In this document: positions 28,471 through 39,800 of the stretch, in pieces
Position numbering within the stretch: the stretch's first letter is position 1
Layout of the letters: every line of letters begins with the position of its first letter
DNA from: Pelagerythrobacter marinus
Lineage (GTDB): Bacteria > Pseudomonadota > Alphaproteobacteria > Sphingomonadales > Sphingomonadaceae
Assembly: GCF_009827515.1 (NCBI RefSeq)
Contig: NZ_WTYO01000004.1
Coordinates: 124,001 to 188,000, forward strand
Direction: 5' to 3'
DNA length: 64,000 nt
Notes under the pieces: generated by a model
The model's input: only the letters and a program-made list of their open reading frames with translations
The model's database searches: none
Told to the model about the DNA's origin: nothing
Position numbers and translations under genes: made by a program

Positions 28471-29343
28471 CTAGCGATATTCGGGTTCGTCCCACCACGG
28501 GTAGAACGCCGGCATGTCGCGCGACGGCTTGAGCGGGAACTCCGGCGGCCGTTTTCCGAGGAAGCTCGCCACGCCTTCGGCCGCGTCGGCGGTGCGGGCC
28601 ATCGAGTAGATCGCCCGGCTGTCCACCCGGTGCGCGTGCATCGGGTGCTCCGCGGCCGAGAGGCGCCACATCATCGCCCGGGTCAGCGCGACCGAGACGG
28701 CCGAGGTGCCGCGCGCGATCTCGTGCGCCAGCGCACGCGCCTCGCCCAGCAGCTTGTCCGCCGGGTGGACCGAGCGCACCAGGCCCGCGGCCAGCGCCTC
28801 CTGCGCGTCGAAGATGCGCCCGGTATAAGTCCATTCGAGCGCCTGCTGCATCCCCACCAGCCGGGGCAGGAACCAGCTCGAACAGGCTTCGGGCACGATC
28901 CCGCGCCGCGCGAAGACGAAGCCGTAGCGCGCGGTCTCGGCGGCGAGGCGGATGTCCATCGGCAGCTGCATCGTCGCCCCCACGCCCACCGCGGCCCCGT
29001 TGCAGGCGGCGATCAGCGGCTTGGTCGCGTTGAACAGGCGCAGCGCGAGGCGCCCGCCCCCGTCGCGCACGACCGGGTCCGAAAGGTCTTCCACCGCCTG
29101 TTCGGCGGCGAAGGGCTTCGCCCCGTCCTCGGGCGCGAGGTCCGCCCCGGCGCAGAACGCGCGATCGCCCGCGCCGGTGAAGATCACCGCCCGCACCGCG
29201 TCGTCGGCGTCGATCGCGTCCATCGCGTCGATGATCTCGCCCATCATCGTGCGCGTGAAGGCGTTCAATCGCGCCGGCCGGTCGAGCGTGATCGTCGCGA
29301 TCCCCTCGTCGATGTCGAGCACGATCTGGCTATAGCCGCTCAT
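28471..29343 (-). CDS. Enoyl-CoA hydratase/isomerase family protein
   Basis: 290 residues of the crotonase fold. The oxyanion segments are FTGAGDRAFCAGADL (about 58-72) and GAAVGVGATMQLPMD, and the catalytic region matches crotonases. The N-terminus MSGYSQIVLDIDEGIATITLDRP is typical. The start at 29343 follows an AAAGAGG site. A conserved 41-nt element lies 21 bases before the ATG. It probably acts in beta-oxidation with the SDR and thiolase genes upstream. Exact substrate is unknown. Confidence 0.88.
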   Translation of the reverse strand: MSGYSQIVLDIDEGIATITLDRPARLNAFTRTMMGEIIDAMDAIDADDAVRAVIFTGAGDRAFCAGADLAPEDGAKPFAAEQAVEDLSDPVVRDGGGRLALRLFNATKPLIAACNGAAVGVGATMQLPMDIRLAAETARYGFVFARRGIVPEACSSWFLPRLVGMQQALEWTYTGRIFDAQEALAAGLVRSVHPADKLLGEARALAHEIARGTSAVSVALTRAMMWRLSAAEHPMHAHRVDSRAIYSMARTADAAEGVASFLGKRPPEFPLKPSRDMPAFYPWWDEPEYR

Positions 29344-29364
29344 CCTCTTTCCCCCTTCCCCCGC

Positions 29365-29405
29365 GAGACATGGACCACATGTTACACTGTCCTGGCCCAA
29401 AAAAA
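29365..29405 (-). promoter_or_regulatory. 41-nt upstream element, copy A (before enoyl-CoA hydratase)
   Basis: Read on the minus strand: seven T, then GGG, then CCAGGACAGTG, eight variable bases and GGTCCATGTCTC. It ends 21 nt before the enoyl-CoA hydratase ATG. A copy with 35 of 41 identical bases precedes queE at the same distance (63680-63720). The T-run doubles as the tail of the SDR-operon terminator. Function unknown; likely a promoter or operator. Confidence 0.6.
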
Positions 29406-29451
29406 CGGGCGCCCCCGAACCGGCGCAAATACGAACCGGGTCGGGGGCGCC
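29399..29451 (-). terminator. Rho-independent terminator of the SDR (and thiolase) unit
   Basis: Minus-strand hairpin with a 16-bp stem (GGCGCCCCCGACCCGG pairing with CCGGTTCGGGGGCGCC, one mismatch) and a 12-base loop, followed by CG and seven T. It starts about 50 bases after the SDR stop codon and directly abuts the element in front of enoyl-CoA hydratase. Confidence 0.85.
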
Positions 29452-29503
29452 AATTGTGGTCATCCCGCCACTATAACGCAGCAGGGACGCTGTAGGAAAG
29501 CGG

Positions 29504-30289
29504 TCAACGCGGGGCCATGCGGATCGCCCCGTCGAGGCGCACGTCCTCGCCGTTGAAATAGCCGTTCTCGATCATGCACATCGCCAGCGTGGCATATTCT
29601 TCCGGGTAGCCGAGCCGCTTGGGGAACGGGACCGAGGCCGCCAGGGCTTCCTTCACCTGCGGCGGCGCGGCGTTCATCAACGGGGTGTTGAAGATGCCCG
29701 GCAGGATCGTGTTGACGCGAATGCCCTCGCCCATCAGGTCGCGCGCGATCGGCAAGGTCATGCCGATCACCCCGCCCTTCGACGCGGAATAGGCCGCCTG
29801 GCCGATCTGCCCGTCTTCACCCGCGACGCTGGCGGTGTTGACGATCGCGCCGCGATCGCCGTCTTCGCCGAGCGGGTCGAGTGTCATCATCCCGGCCGCC
29901 GACTTCGCGATGCAGCGGAACGTCCCGACCAGGTTGATCTGGATCACCCAGTTGAAGGCGTCGAGCGGGAAGTGGCTGATCTCGCCCGTCTGCTTGTCGC
30001 GCTTGGCGGTCTTGATCGCGTTGCCCACCCCGGCGCAGTTGACCAGGATGCGTTCCTGGCCGTGTGCCTCGCGCGCCTTGGCGAACGCCGCATCGACAGA
30101 GGCTTCGTCGGTGACGTTGCATTCGCAGAAGACGCCGCCGATTTCCTCGGCCACTTTCTTCCCCTTCTCCTCCTGCAAGTCGAAGATCGCGACCTTGGCG
30201 CCTTTCGCGGCGAGCGCGCGCGCGGTCGCCTCGCCCAGGCCCGATGCGCCGCCGGTCACGACTGCGGGGGTATTGCTGCTGACTTCCAT
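29504..30289 (-). CDS. SDR-family oxidoreductase (3-hydroxyacyl-CoA dehydrogenase type 2-like)
   Basis: 261 residues of the short-chain dehydrogenase family. The NAD-binding motif is VTGGASGLGEAT and the active site is QAAYSASKGG with the catalytic Tyr and Lys; the NCAGVG motif and the IVNTASVAG serine are present. The VFCECNVTDEASV part and the insertion around GVGNAIKTAKRDKQTGEI resemble 3-hydroxyacyl-CoA dehydrogenase type 2. I chose the ATG at 30289 (MEVSSN) with an upstream AGGAAGAGGA site. Lies between thiolase and enoyl-CoA hydratase. Confidence 0.88.
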   Translation of the reverse strand: MEVSSNTPAVVTGGASGLGEATARALAAKGAKVAIFDLQEEKGKKVAEEIGGVFCECNVTDEASVDAAFAKAREAHGQERILVNCAGVGNAIKTAKRDKQTGEISHFPLDAFNWVIQINLVGTFRCIAKSAAGMMTLDPLGEDGDRGAIVNTASVAGEDGQIGQAAYSASKGGVIGMTLPIARDLMGEGIRVNTILPGIFNTPLMNAAPPQVKEALAASVPFPKRLGYPEEYATLAMCMIENGYFNGEDVRLDGAIRMAPR

Positions 30290-30384
30290 TGCTTCATCCT
30301 CTTCCTGATCCCCCGCGGGAGGCAGGGGCATCGTGCGATAGTGTCCGAAAACCCGCCGCGCTTATGCCGCGGCCGGCGCCAGGG

Positions 30385-31557
<1,173 letters not shown>

Positions 31558-31671
31558 GGCTCTTCCTCTCAGGTTTCGTTTTGCCACCGGTTACGCAGCA
31601 AAAAGGACACGGTCAAGCGGACCCGCCCCGCCGCCGCCCCGGACACGCGCGGAAAAGCGCGACTTTCCGAT

Positions 31672-31689
31672 TGTTGCAAAATGGCGACA
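31672..31689. promoter_or_regulatory. Dyad TGTTGC-N6-GCGACA upstream of the first TonB-dependent receptor
   Basis: Inverted repeat with half-sites TGTTGC and GCGACA, in the 292-base gap between thiolase and the receptor. It ends exactly 160 bases before the receptor ATG, as does the matching dyad before the second receptor. A TTGACA lies 14 bases further on (31704), with no good -10 after it. A GCCCTC-GATA-GAGGGC hairpin (31810-31825) stands just before the ribosome-binding site. Probably an operator. Confidence 0.55.
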
Positions 31690-31849
31690 TGCGTGGCCAA
31701 TCTTTGACAGGCGCGACCATTTGGATTTGCGGGGAAGGGCAAGCTGGCGCATCCCTAGCCGCAGCGGGGCGGGCGTGCAGCCTGCATCCTCGCCCCGGCA
31801 CAAAATGAAGCCCTCGATAGAGGGCGGATCCAAAGGGGATAGAGATCTC

Positions 31850-34726
31850 ATGAAGAATTCAACCATTCTCAAGGCCAGTGCAGCGCCCGTGGCGCTCGGT
31901 CTTGCCCTGGCGAGCGCCCCGGCGTTCGCGCAGGACGCCGAGGGCGAAGGCACGGCCTCCGCGGCCGTCACCGGGCCGACGATCGTCGTCACCGGTTCGC
32001 GCATTGCCAACCCGAACCTCGAACAGTCGAGCCCGGTCCAGGTCGTTTCGGCCGACGACATCGCGATCGACCAGGCGACCAACGCGGAAGAACTGCTGGT
32101 CGACCTGCCCGGCGTGGTTCCCGGCTTCGGCAACAACGTCAACAACGGCAGCGGCGGCTTCGCGGCGCTGAACCTGCGCGGCCTCGGCACCAACCGCAAC
32201 CTCGTCCTGCTCGACGGCACGCGCGTCGTGCCCAGCACGCTGACCAGCACGACCGACCTCAACATCATCCCCGTTGCCCTGGTCGAGCGTGTCGAAGTCG
32301 TCACCGGCGGTGCCTCGTCGGTCTACGGCGCGGACGCGATCGCGGGCGTGGCCAACTTCGTCCTGAAGAACGATTTCCAGGGTGCCGAAGTCTCCAGCAC
32401 CATGGGCATCACGGAACGCGGCGACGGCCGTCGTTTCCGCACCGACGTGACGCTGGGCGCCGGCTTCGATGACGGCCGCGGCAACGTTGCCCTCAGCCTC
32501 GGCTACCAGAACGTGAACCCCGTCCTGCAGGGCGACCGCGAGATTTCGCGCAAGACCCTGTTCGTCGGCGGCCAGGAAATCGGTTCGGGCACCTCGGTCC
32601 CGACCCGGATCAACGGCGACCAGTACGATCCCGCTTCCGGCGACCTGGTCGATACCTACAACACGTTCAACTTCGCGCCGTTCAACTACTTCCAGACCCC
32701 GCTGGAGCGTTTCAACGTCTTCGCGACGGCGAACTACGAAGTGACCGACGGTGTCGAGCTCTACACCAAGGGCATGTTCACCAAGGCGACGGTCCAGCTG
32801 CAGCTCGCGCCGTCGGGCCTGTTCGGCGATGCCTACCAGTTCCCGCTGAACAACCCGTTCCTGACCGACTCGATCCGCAACAGCATCTGCGCCGAAAACG
32901 ACATCGACGCGGCGACCTGTGCGGCGGCCGGCGCGGCCGCGGATCCGAACGATCCGGACTACATGGAAGTGCCGACGACGATCAATCGCCGTCTCGTCGA
33001 GATGGGTCCGCGTCAGACCGACTACACGACCAACCAGTTCCAGGTCTGGGCCGGCGTTCGCGGCAACCTGACCTCGCTGCTCGAGTACGACGTCTACGGG
33101 ACCTACGGCGAATCCGATCGTAACCAGCGCAACATGAACTGGGGCCTCAAGTCCCGCGTTCAGCAGGCGCTGCGCGCGACCGACGCCAATACCTGCGCGG
33201 ATCCGTCGAACGGCTGCGTCCCGATCAACCTGTTCGGCGACGGCCAGTCGATCTCGCCCGAAACCGTGGCGTTCATCAACCAGCCGGCCGGCAACACCGT
33301 GTCGACCTCGCTCGCCGTGGTCAGCGGCAGCATCAGCGGCGACCTGACGGAAGAAGGCTTCCTGGGCGCCCAGACGCCGATCGGCATCGCCATCGGCGCC
33401 GAGTACCGCGACTATTCCGCGTCGCAGATCTCGGACGTCTCGTTCGGCACGCAGGACGAAGTCCTCGGCACCGGCGCGCCGTCGCCGAGCTACTCGGGCG
33501 GCTACGACGTGAAGGAAGTCTTCGGCGAGATCATCATCCCGCTGATTGAGGATTCCTTCATCCGCAACGCCACGATCGAGGCCGGTCTGCGTTACTCGGA
33601 CTACTCGAACACGGGCACCAGCCTGACCTGGAAGGCCGGCGGTTCGATCGAGCCCGTCGACGGGTTCAAGTTCCGCGGCATCTACCAGAAGGCGGTCCGC
33701 TCGCCGAACATCGCCGAGCTGTTCCTGCCGGTCACGACCGGTCTGGCAACGCTGGCGACCGACCCCTGCCAGGGCGCGGCGCCGGCCAACGACGCCACCC
33801 TGCGCAGCATCTGTCTCGCCCAGGGCGCGCCGGCCGGTTCGATCGGTTCGATCCCGGCCCCGTCCGCGGGCCAGGTCAACGCGACCAGCGGCGGCAACCC
33901 CGATCTCGACGTCGAAACGGCCAAGAGCTACACGCTCGGCGTCGTCCTCACGCCGAGCTTCGTTCCGCGCCTGGTGATCACGGCCGACTACTACAACATC
34001 AAGATCACCGACGCGATCACCACGCCGACCACGAACGACATCCTCGATCCGTGCTTCGGCCCCGACGGCAATTCGCCGAACCCGTCGGCTCCGGAATGCG
34101 CGCTCGTCGGGCGTAACCCGCTCAACGGCTCGCTCAACGGTGGCGGTGAAACGACCGGCCTGTTCCTTGGTCTTACCAACCAGGGCACGATCGAGACGAG
34201 CGGTGTCGACGCCCGTATCACTTACGGCATGCCGACCGGCTTCGGCGGTCTGGACTTCGATCTCGGCCTCAACTGGGTCGACGAGATCAAGTTCAAGGCC
34301 AGCCCGGCGTCGATCAACCGCGAGTGCGTGGGCCAGTACAGCTCGAACTGCAGCTTCTTCAACGGCGAAATCGTTCCCGAGTGGGCGGCCAACGCGCGCG
34401 TTACCGCCAACTTGGACGATTTCGGCGCGATCTCGCTGCGGTGGCGCTGGATCGACAAGGTCGTCTACGAGGAAATCCTGTCGACCGACGGCATCCTCGA
34501 GGATTACCTTGAGATCCCGTCCGCTCACTACTTCGACCTGAACGTGCGGGCCGACGTGAACGACAACATGGACGTCACCTTCGGTGTGTTCAATCTGTTC
34601 GACAAGAGCCCGCCGAACGTCAGCTCGTACATCGGCACGACCGCCCAGAACTCGGGCAACACCTATCCGTCGACCTACGACGTCCTCGGTCGCCGTTACT
34701 CGGTCACTGCGCGCCTGCGCTTCTGA
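31850..34726 (+). CDS. TonB-dependent receptor (first of two)
   Basis: 958-residue outer-membrane transporter. A signal peptide (1-28, ending APAFAQ) precedes a plug that begins with IVVTGSRIANPNLEQSSPVQ (about 48-67), followed by plug marks GFAALNLRGLGTNRNLVLLDG and YGADAIAGVANFVL. The barrel fills the rest and ends with Phe (YSVTARLRF), as expected for BAM recognition. The family has many cysteine pairs in loops here (for example CAENDIDAATCAAAG), suggesting disulfide-stabilised loops. Ligand unknown. The ATG follows AAAGGGGATAGAG. A terminator follows directly. Confidence 0.93.
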   Translation: MKNSTILKASAAPVALGLALASAPAFAQDAEGEGTASAAVTGPTIVVTGSRIANPNLEQSSPVQVVSADDIAIDQATNAEELLVDLPGVVPGFGNNVNNGSGGFAALNLRGLGTNRNLVLLDGTRVVPSTLTSTTDLNIIPVALVERVEVVTGGASSVYGADAIAGVANFVLKNDFQGAEVSSTMGITERGDGRRFRTDVTLGAGFDDGRGNVALSLGYQNVNPVLQGDREISRKTLFVGGQEIGSGTSVPTRINGDQYDPASGDLVDTYNTFNFAPFNYFQTPLERFNVFATANYEVTDGVELYTKGMFTKATVQLQLAPSGLFGDAYQFPLNNPFLTDSIRNSICAENDIDAATCAAAGAAADPNDPDYMEVPTTINRRLVEMGPRQTDYTTNQFQVWAGVRGNLTSLLEYDVYGTYGESDRNQRNMNWGLKSRVQQALRATDANTCADPSNGCVPINLFGDGQSISPETVAFINQPAGNTVSTSLAVVSGSISGDLTEEGFLGAQTPIGIAIGAEYRDYSASQISDVSFGTQDEVLGTGAPSPSYSGGYDVKEVFGEIIIPLIEDSFIRNATIEAGLRYSDYSNTGTSLTWKAGGSIEPVDGFKFRGIYQKAVRSPNIAELFLPVTTGLATLATDPCQGAAPANDATLRSICLAQGAPAGSIGSIPAPSAGQVNATSGGNPDLDVETAKSYTLGVVLTPSFVPRLVITADYYNIKITDAITTPTTNDILDPCFGPDGNSPNPSAPECALVGRNPLNGSLNGGGETTGLFLGLTNQGTIETSGVDARITYGMPTGFGGLDFDLGLNWVDEIKFKASPASINRECVGQYSSNCSFFNGEIVPEWAANARVTANLDDFGAISLRWRWIDKVVYEEILSTDGILEDYLEIPSAHYFDLNVRADVNDNMDVTFGVFNLFDKSPPNVSSYIGTTAQNSGNTYPSTYDVLGRRYSVTARLRF

Positions 34727-34750
34727 TCGAATACAGATCGACGAAGAACG

Positions 34751-34787
34751 GAAACGGCGGGCCTCGTGCCCGCCGTTTCTTTTTTTG
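34751..34787 (+). terminator. Rho-independent terminator after the first TonB-dependent receptor
   Basis: Stem GAAACGGCGGGC pairing with GCCCGCCGTTTC, loop CTCGT, then a run of eight T. It lies 24 bases after the receptor stop. Confidence 0.9.
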
Positions 34788-34850
34788 GCGGGGTGACAAG
34801 TGCAAGGCGCGCCGATATGTCTTGCTCCATTCTTTTCGAGGGAGGACTTC

Positions 34851-35165
34851 GTGCGAATTTCGACTTGTCTCGCCGCAGCCGCAGCCGCCGCCGCAGTGCT
34901 GGCCACCCCTGCATCGGCCTCGGTGGCCGCGCCCGTCATCCTCACCCAGGCGGCCCCTGCCGCGACCGAGGAAGCCGACAAGGAAAAGCCGGGCCCCGAC
35001 ACGGTGGAATGCCGCCGCGTCAAGGTCACCGGCTCGCGGGTCAAGCGCAAGCGCATCTGCATGACGCTCGCCCAGTGGGAAGCGCAGGGCCGGTCGGGGC
35101 GCGCCATGGCGACCGGGATGCAGGATGCCGGCACGCTCGACGCGGCGGGCGAAACCGGGATGTGA
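34851..35165 (+). CDS. Small secreted protein with Cys-TGSR-Cys motif, unknown function
   Basis: 104 residues from a GTG start placed 4 bases after a strong GAGGGAGGA site. Residues 1-24 are a signal peptide. The mature part has an acidic stretch, then CRRVKVTGSRVKRKRIC (C54 to C70) and MTLAQWEAQG. The two cysteines flank VTGSR, which is also the start of the receptor plug (IVVTGSRI), and may form a disulfide. I know similar motifs from small sphingomonad secreted proteins but no function. It lies between the receptor terminator and the TPR-oxygenase gene. Confidence 0.75.
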   Translation: MRISTCLAAAAAAAAVLATPASASVAAPVILTQAAPAATEEADKEKPGPDTVECRRVKVTGSRVKRKRICMTLAQWEAQGRSGRAMATGMQDAGTLDAAGETGM

Positions 35166-35196
35166 TCCGCGCCCAGGCCCCTGCCACGATAACGAG

Positions 35197-36681
35197 TTGG
35201 CGCTGGACGACGACAGCCTGATCCGCGGCGCGATCGCCGCGCGCAAGGCCGGCAAGGGCCATGCGTGGATCCCCCGGCTGGAGGAGCGCCTCCGCGATAC
35301 GCCCGATAATTCCCGTCTCTGGCACACGCTCGGCACGCTGTGGCGCGCGGAGCTGGAGACCGAGCGCGCGATCGCCGCCTTCGTGCAGGCCGCCACGCTC
35401 GATCCGGCGAGCGCCGTTACCGCGCACGCGCTCGCCCGCGCGACGCTGGAGGCCGGGCTGCCCGCGGTCGATCGCTACGACGCGGCGCTCGCCCTTGCCC
35501 CGGGCGACGGCGCGCTGCTCGTCGGGCGCGCTTCCGCCCTCGTGGCCGAGGGGCACGCCACCCGGGCGATCGACGAGTTGCGCGCCCTGCTGCGCACGAG
35601 TCCCCAATGGGCGGACGGACACCGGCACCTGGCCGAAATGCTGGCCGCCCAGGGCCACGCCGAAGAAAAGCTCGCCACGCTCGACCACGCGATCGCCAGC
35701 CATCGGCAGGACGCGCAACTGCGCGCGACCAAGCTCGATATTCTCTACCGCGGCCAGGACTTCGCCGAACTGGCAGCCTTCGCCGACGACTGCGAGCAAG
35801 CCCTGGGCGCGAGTGCGGGGCTTTCCATCTACAAGGCGATCGCCCTGTCGGAACTGGGCCGGATCGCAGCGGCCGACGCGGCCTTCGCACCGCTCCTGCC
35901 GGTCGGTTCGCCCGAGCTTGCGAGCCACGTCATGCGCCATCACGTGCGCGCCGGGCGCCCGGATCGTGCAGCCGCCATCGGCGAGCCGCTGGCGGAGGCG
36001 CCCGGCGCCAACCATGTCTGGCCCTGGCTGGGAACAGCCTGGCGCCTGCTCGGCGACCAGCGGGCGCAATGGCTCCATCGCCCCGAATTCGTACGAACAT
36101 TCCAACTGCTCGGCCACGAGGAGGCGGCAGCCATGGCGCGCTTCCTGCGCGGCCTGCACCGGTCGCGCGCCGAGTGCCTCGGCCAGTCGGTACGCAAGGG
36201 AACCCAGACCGACGGCCCGCTCTTCGCGCGGATCGAACCGGAACTGATCGCCCTGCGCCGCGCGATCAGCAGCCAGGTCGCGCAATACATGGCGGATCTG
36301 CCCAGCGACGAGCGGCACCCCCTCCCCGCCCGTCGGCCCGATCGTCCGCGCATCGCCGGGGCATGGTCGGTCCGCCTGACCGGAGGGGGGCACCACGCGA
36401 ACCACGTCCACCCGGAGGGGTGGATCAGCGCGGCGCTCTACTTCGCCGCGCCGGAAAGCCCGCCCGAGGACCCGCGAGCCGGCTGGCTCGCCCTGGGGCA
36501 GCCGCCGGCAGAGCTGAACGTCGCGATCGATCCCTTGCGCGAGGTGGAACCCGCCCCCGGCAAGCTCGTGCTGTTCCCGTCCACGACCTGGCACGGCACG
36601 CGCCCCATCGGGAGCGGCGAGCGGCTGACGATCGCCTTCGACATCGCCCCCGCCCCGCCCGCTGCGAATCGCGACGGTTAA
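35197..36681 (+). CDS. TPR-repeat protein with C-terminal 2OG-Fe(II) oxygenase-like domain
   Basis: 494 residues from a TTG start. The N-terminal ~300 residues are TPR-like helical repeats (LWHTLGTLWRAELETERAIAAF, ADGHRHLAEMLAAQGHAEEK). The C-terminal ~190 residues match the putative 2OG-Fe(II) oxygenase family: HHANHVHPEGWISAALYF gives the first iron ligand region, and GKLVLFPSTTWHGTRP with GERLTIAFDI gives the second histidine and the arginine that binds 2-oxoglutarate. A longer ATG start at 35125 would overlap the TGSR gene. It may hydroxylate a protein or ligand taken up by the neighbouring receptors; that is inference. Confidence 0.75.
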   Translation: MALDDDSLIRGAIAARKAGKGHAWIPRLEERLRDTPDNSRLWHTLGTLWRAELETERAIAAFVQAATLDPASAVTAHALARATLEAGLPAVDRYDAALALAPGDGALLVGRASALVAEGHATRAIDELRALLRTSPQWADGHRHLAEMLAAQGHAEEKLATLDHAIASHRQDAQLRATKLDILYRGQDFAELAAFADDCEQALGASAGLSIYKAIALSELGRIAAADAAFAPLLPVGSPELASHVMRHHVRAGRPDRAAAIGEPLAEAPGANHVWPWLGTAWRLLGDQRAQWLHRPEFVRTFQLLGHEEAAAMARFLRGLHRSRAECLGQSVRKGTQTDGPLFARIEPELIALRRAISSQVAQYMADLPSDERHPLPARRPDRPRIAGAWSVRLTGGGHHANHVHPEGWISAALYFAAPESPPEDPRAGWLALGQPPAELNVAIDPLREVEPAPGKLVLFPSTTWHGTRPIGSGERLTIAFDIAPAPPAANRDG

Positions 36682-36714
36682 CGCCGGCGAAACCTGCGCC
36701 CAGTGGCGCCCGAC

Positions 36715-36732
36715 TGTTGCATTTCCGCTACA
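36715..36732. promoter_or_regulatory. Dyad TGTTGC-N6-GCTACA upstream of the second TonB-dependent receptor
   Basis: Same inverted repeat as before the first receptor (preceded in both by CCGA then T or C), also ending exactly 160 bases before the ATG. A GCGCCG-N6-CGGCGC hairpin (36856-36873) lies 19 bases before the ATG. The 211-base gap holds no other recognisable gene. Confidence 0.55.
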
Positions 36733-36892
36733 TCGCGACGCGAACGTTTCGGGACAATCTGTTTTCATTTGCGACCAATCCCTTGCTGTCGCATCGGTTG
36801 TCTCTGAACAGGCCGGGGGCTTCGTGTTCCCGGCGTGTTTGACGACCTAACTTGCGCGCCGTTCCTTCGGCGCTTCAGGGGGACTGAACAGC

Positions 36893-39800
36893 ATGAAACA
36901 TTCACGACTCACCGGCGGCAAGGCACGTCTGTTCGCCGGCGCCGGCGTGGCAGCCCTGTCGCTCGCCGCGTTCGCAACGCCCGCATTCGCGCAGGACCAG
37001 GCGGCAGCCGACTGCGTCGATGCAGACGGCAACGGCGTCTGCGACGCCGACGAAGCCGACAATGCCGTTATCGAAAGCTCGGCCATCGTCGTCACCGGCA
37101 CGCGCATCTCGCGCCCGACGCTGAGCTCGCCCACGCCGATCACCTCGGTCACGCCCGAAGAGCTGACCAATACCGGCGACATCTCGCTGGGTGACGCGCT
37201 GAACGACCTGCCGTCGCTGCGCTCGACCTTCAGCCAGGGCAACTCGACCCGCTTCATCGGCACCGCCGGCCTGAACCTGCTCGACCTTCGCGGTCTCGGC
37301 ACCAGCCGGACGCTCGTTCTCGTCAACGGCAAGCGCCACATCACCGCATCGCCGGGCGATTACCTGGTCGACATCAACACGATCCCGGTCGACCTGCTCG
37401 AACGCGTCGACGTGGTGACGGGCGGCAATTCGGCGGTCTACGGCTCGGATGCCGTCGCCGGTGTCGTCAACTTCATTCTCAAGCGCGATTTCGACGGGCT
37501 CTCGATCAAGGGCCAGGCCGGCATCTCCGAGCGCGGCGATCGTGCGACGCGGTTCCTGTCCGGCGTCTACGGCAAGAACTTCGCCGATGGCCGGGGCAAC
37601 GTCTCGGTCGCGGCCGAGTGGGCCAAGACCGATCCGCTTTACTTCAACGAACGGGACGAGCTGACCGGTGCCTACAGCGGGCGCTGCCAGTTCAACAACG
37701 TCGAAGGCGGCCCGCTCTACAACGGGTTCGACAACGAGCCGGTTTGCGGCATCCGCAACCGCTCGGTTTCCGACGGCGGCACGATCGGCGGCCTGGGTGA
37801 CGGCGACGCGCTGATCTTCACCCCCGACGGCGACCTCGTGATCGACAACGGCGGCTATATCGGCCCGTTCACCGGCAACGTCATCGGCGGCAACGGCTCG
37901 ACCCTGCGCAACACCGGTCAGCTCGCTGCCGGCCTCGAGCGCTACACGCTCAACCTGCTGGCGCGCTACGACGTCAGCGACGCGTTCCGCCCCTTCGTCG
38001 AGGCGAAGTACGTTCACATCGACGCCATCCAGGAAGGGCAGCCGAGCTTCTTCGTCGGCGGTCCCGGCTTTGTCGGCGGCCCCGACATGCGCTGCGACAA
38101 CGGGTTCCTCAGCGCGCAGGCGCTGGGCGTGCTGCAGGGTTTCGGCCTCTGCACCGATCCTGCCACGGGCACGTTCCCGCTCTCGCGCTTCAACGTCGAC
38201 TTCGGCGGCCGGGGCGAACTGCACGATCGCGATACCTATCGCATCGTCGGCGGTGTCGAAGGCACGTTCAACGACGACTGGAACTACGAAGTCTCGCTGA
38301 ACTACGGCCGTCTCGAAACCGAGATGCGTTCGCTGAACAACCTGCTGCTGTTCGACATCGACGGCAACCCGACCGGTTTCAACGTCGCGATCGATGCCGT
38401 TGACGACGGGACGGGCAATATCGTCTGCCGCATCAACGTCGACGCCGATCCGACCAATGACGACCCGGCCTGTGTTCCGATCAACGTCTTCGGCTATGGC
38501 GCACCGAGCAAGGAAGCGCTGGAATACGTCAACACGACCGCGTTCCGCCAGGAACAGGCGGAGCAGTTCGTGGCGCTCGCCTCGGTGAGCGGCGACCTGT
38601 CGCAGGTCTTCGAACTGCCGGGCGGCCCGGTCGCTTTCGCCCTGGGTGCCGAGTATCGTGAAGAGAAAGCCTACAGCGCGTTCGACGACCTGACGGCGAG
38701 CGGGGGCACGTTCCTCAACGCCATCCAGCCGTTCGATCCGCCCAAGCTGACGGTCAAGGAAGCGTTCGGCGAACTCAGCCTGCCCATCCTGGCCAACATG
38801 CCCTTCGCCGAAGAGCTGACGATCAGCGGTGCGGCCCGCGTTTCCGATTACAACTCGGCGACCGGCACGGTCTGGGCCTACAACATCCAGGGCATCTATG
38901 CCCCGGTCCCGGACATCCGCTTCCGCGCGGCTTACGCGACCTCGGTCCGTGCGCCGACGCAGAGCGATCTCTACTCGCCGGCTTCGCAGAACTTCGCGTT
39001 CATTTCCGATCCCTGCGACCAGCAGAATATCGGGAACAACCCGAACCGGGCCGACAACTGTGCTGCAGCAGGCGTTCCGACGACGGCAAACGCGGCGCTC
39101 GTTGCCGCCTGCGACGGCACGTCGTTCCCGCTGGCGCTGGGCGATCCGTTCCTGAACTGCACGGCACGGACTTCCTCGACCTCGTTCACGCAGGGCGGCA
39201 ACCCCACCCTGACCGAGGAGAAGGGCAAGTCGCTGACGCTCGGCGTCGTGGTCGAGCCGCGGTTCATCCCGGGCCTCAACTTCACGGTCGATTACTACAA
39301 CATCGAAATCGAGGACCAGATCGCGGTTCTCGGTGCCCAGACGATCATCAACAACTGCTACGACGCGCCGCAAGGTATCGATAACCCCTACTGCGCGACC
39401 GTGCAGCGTGATCCGACCACGGGCCTGTTCGACCCGGACGTGGCGGTTATCGCGGGGGGCATCAACTTCGCCTCGCGCAAGACCGAAGGCATCGATTTCG
39501 ACCTTGCCTATCGTCGCACGTTCGACAACGGCCACCGGCTGAGCTTCCGGGCCATCGCGACCCACCTGCTCACGCTGAACTTCTTCGAGGACCCGACCAG
39601 CCCGGTCAATCCGAACCGCATCAAGAGCGAACTCGGCGATCCGGACTGGGCCGCTTCGGCGAACTTCAACTACGACTTCGGCGAGTTCGACATCACCTGG
39701 TCGATGCGGTTCCTCGACTCGATGTACAAGAGCGCGTACGAGAACTCGAACCCCTACACCGGCATCTGCCCGTCCTCGGGTTCGACCGGTTCCTCGGGTG

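Noticed and set aside
30321-30351. Possible third copy of the 41-nt element before the SDR gene (TTTTCGGACACTATCGCACGATG)
   Set aside because: Shares only a T-run and GGACA; spacing and the rest differ.
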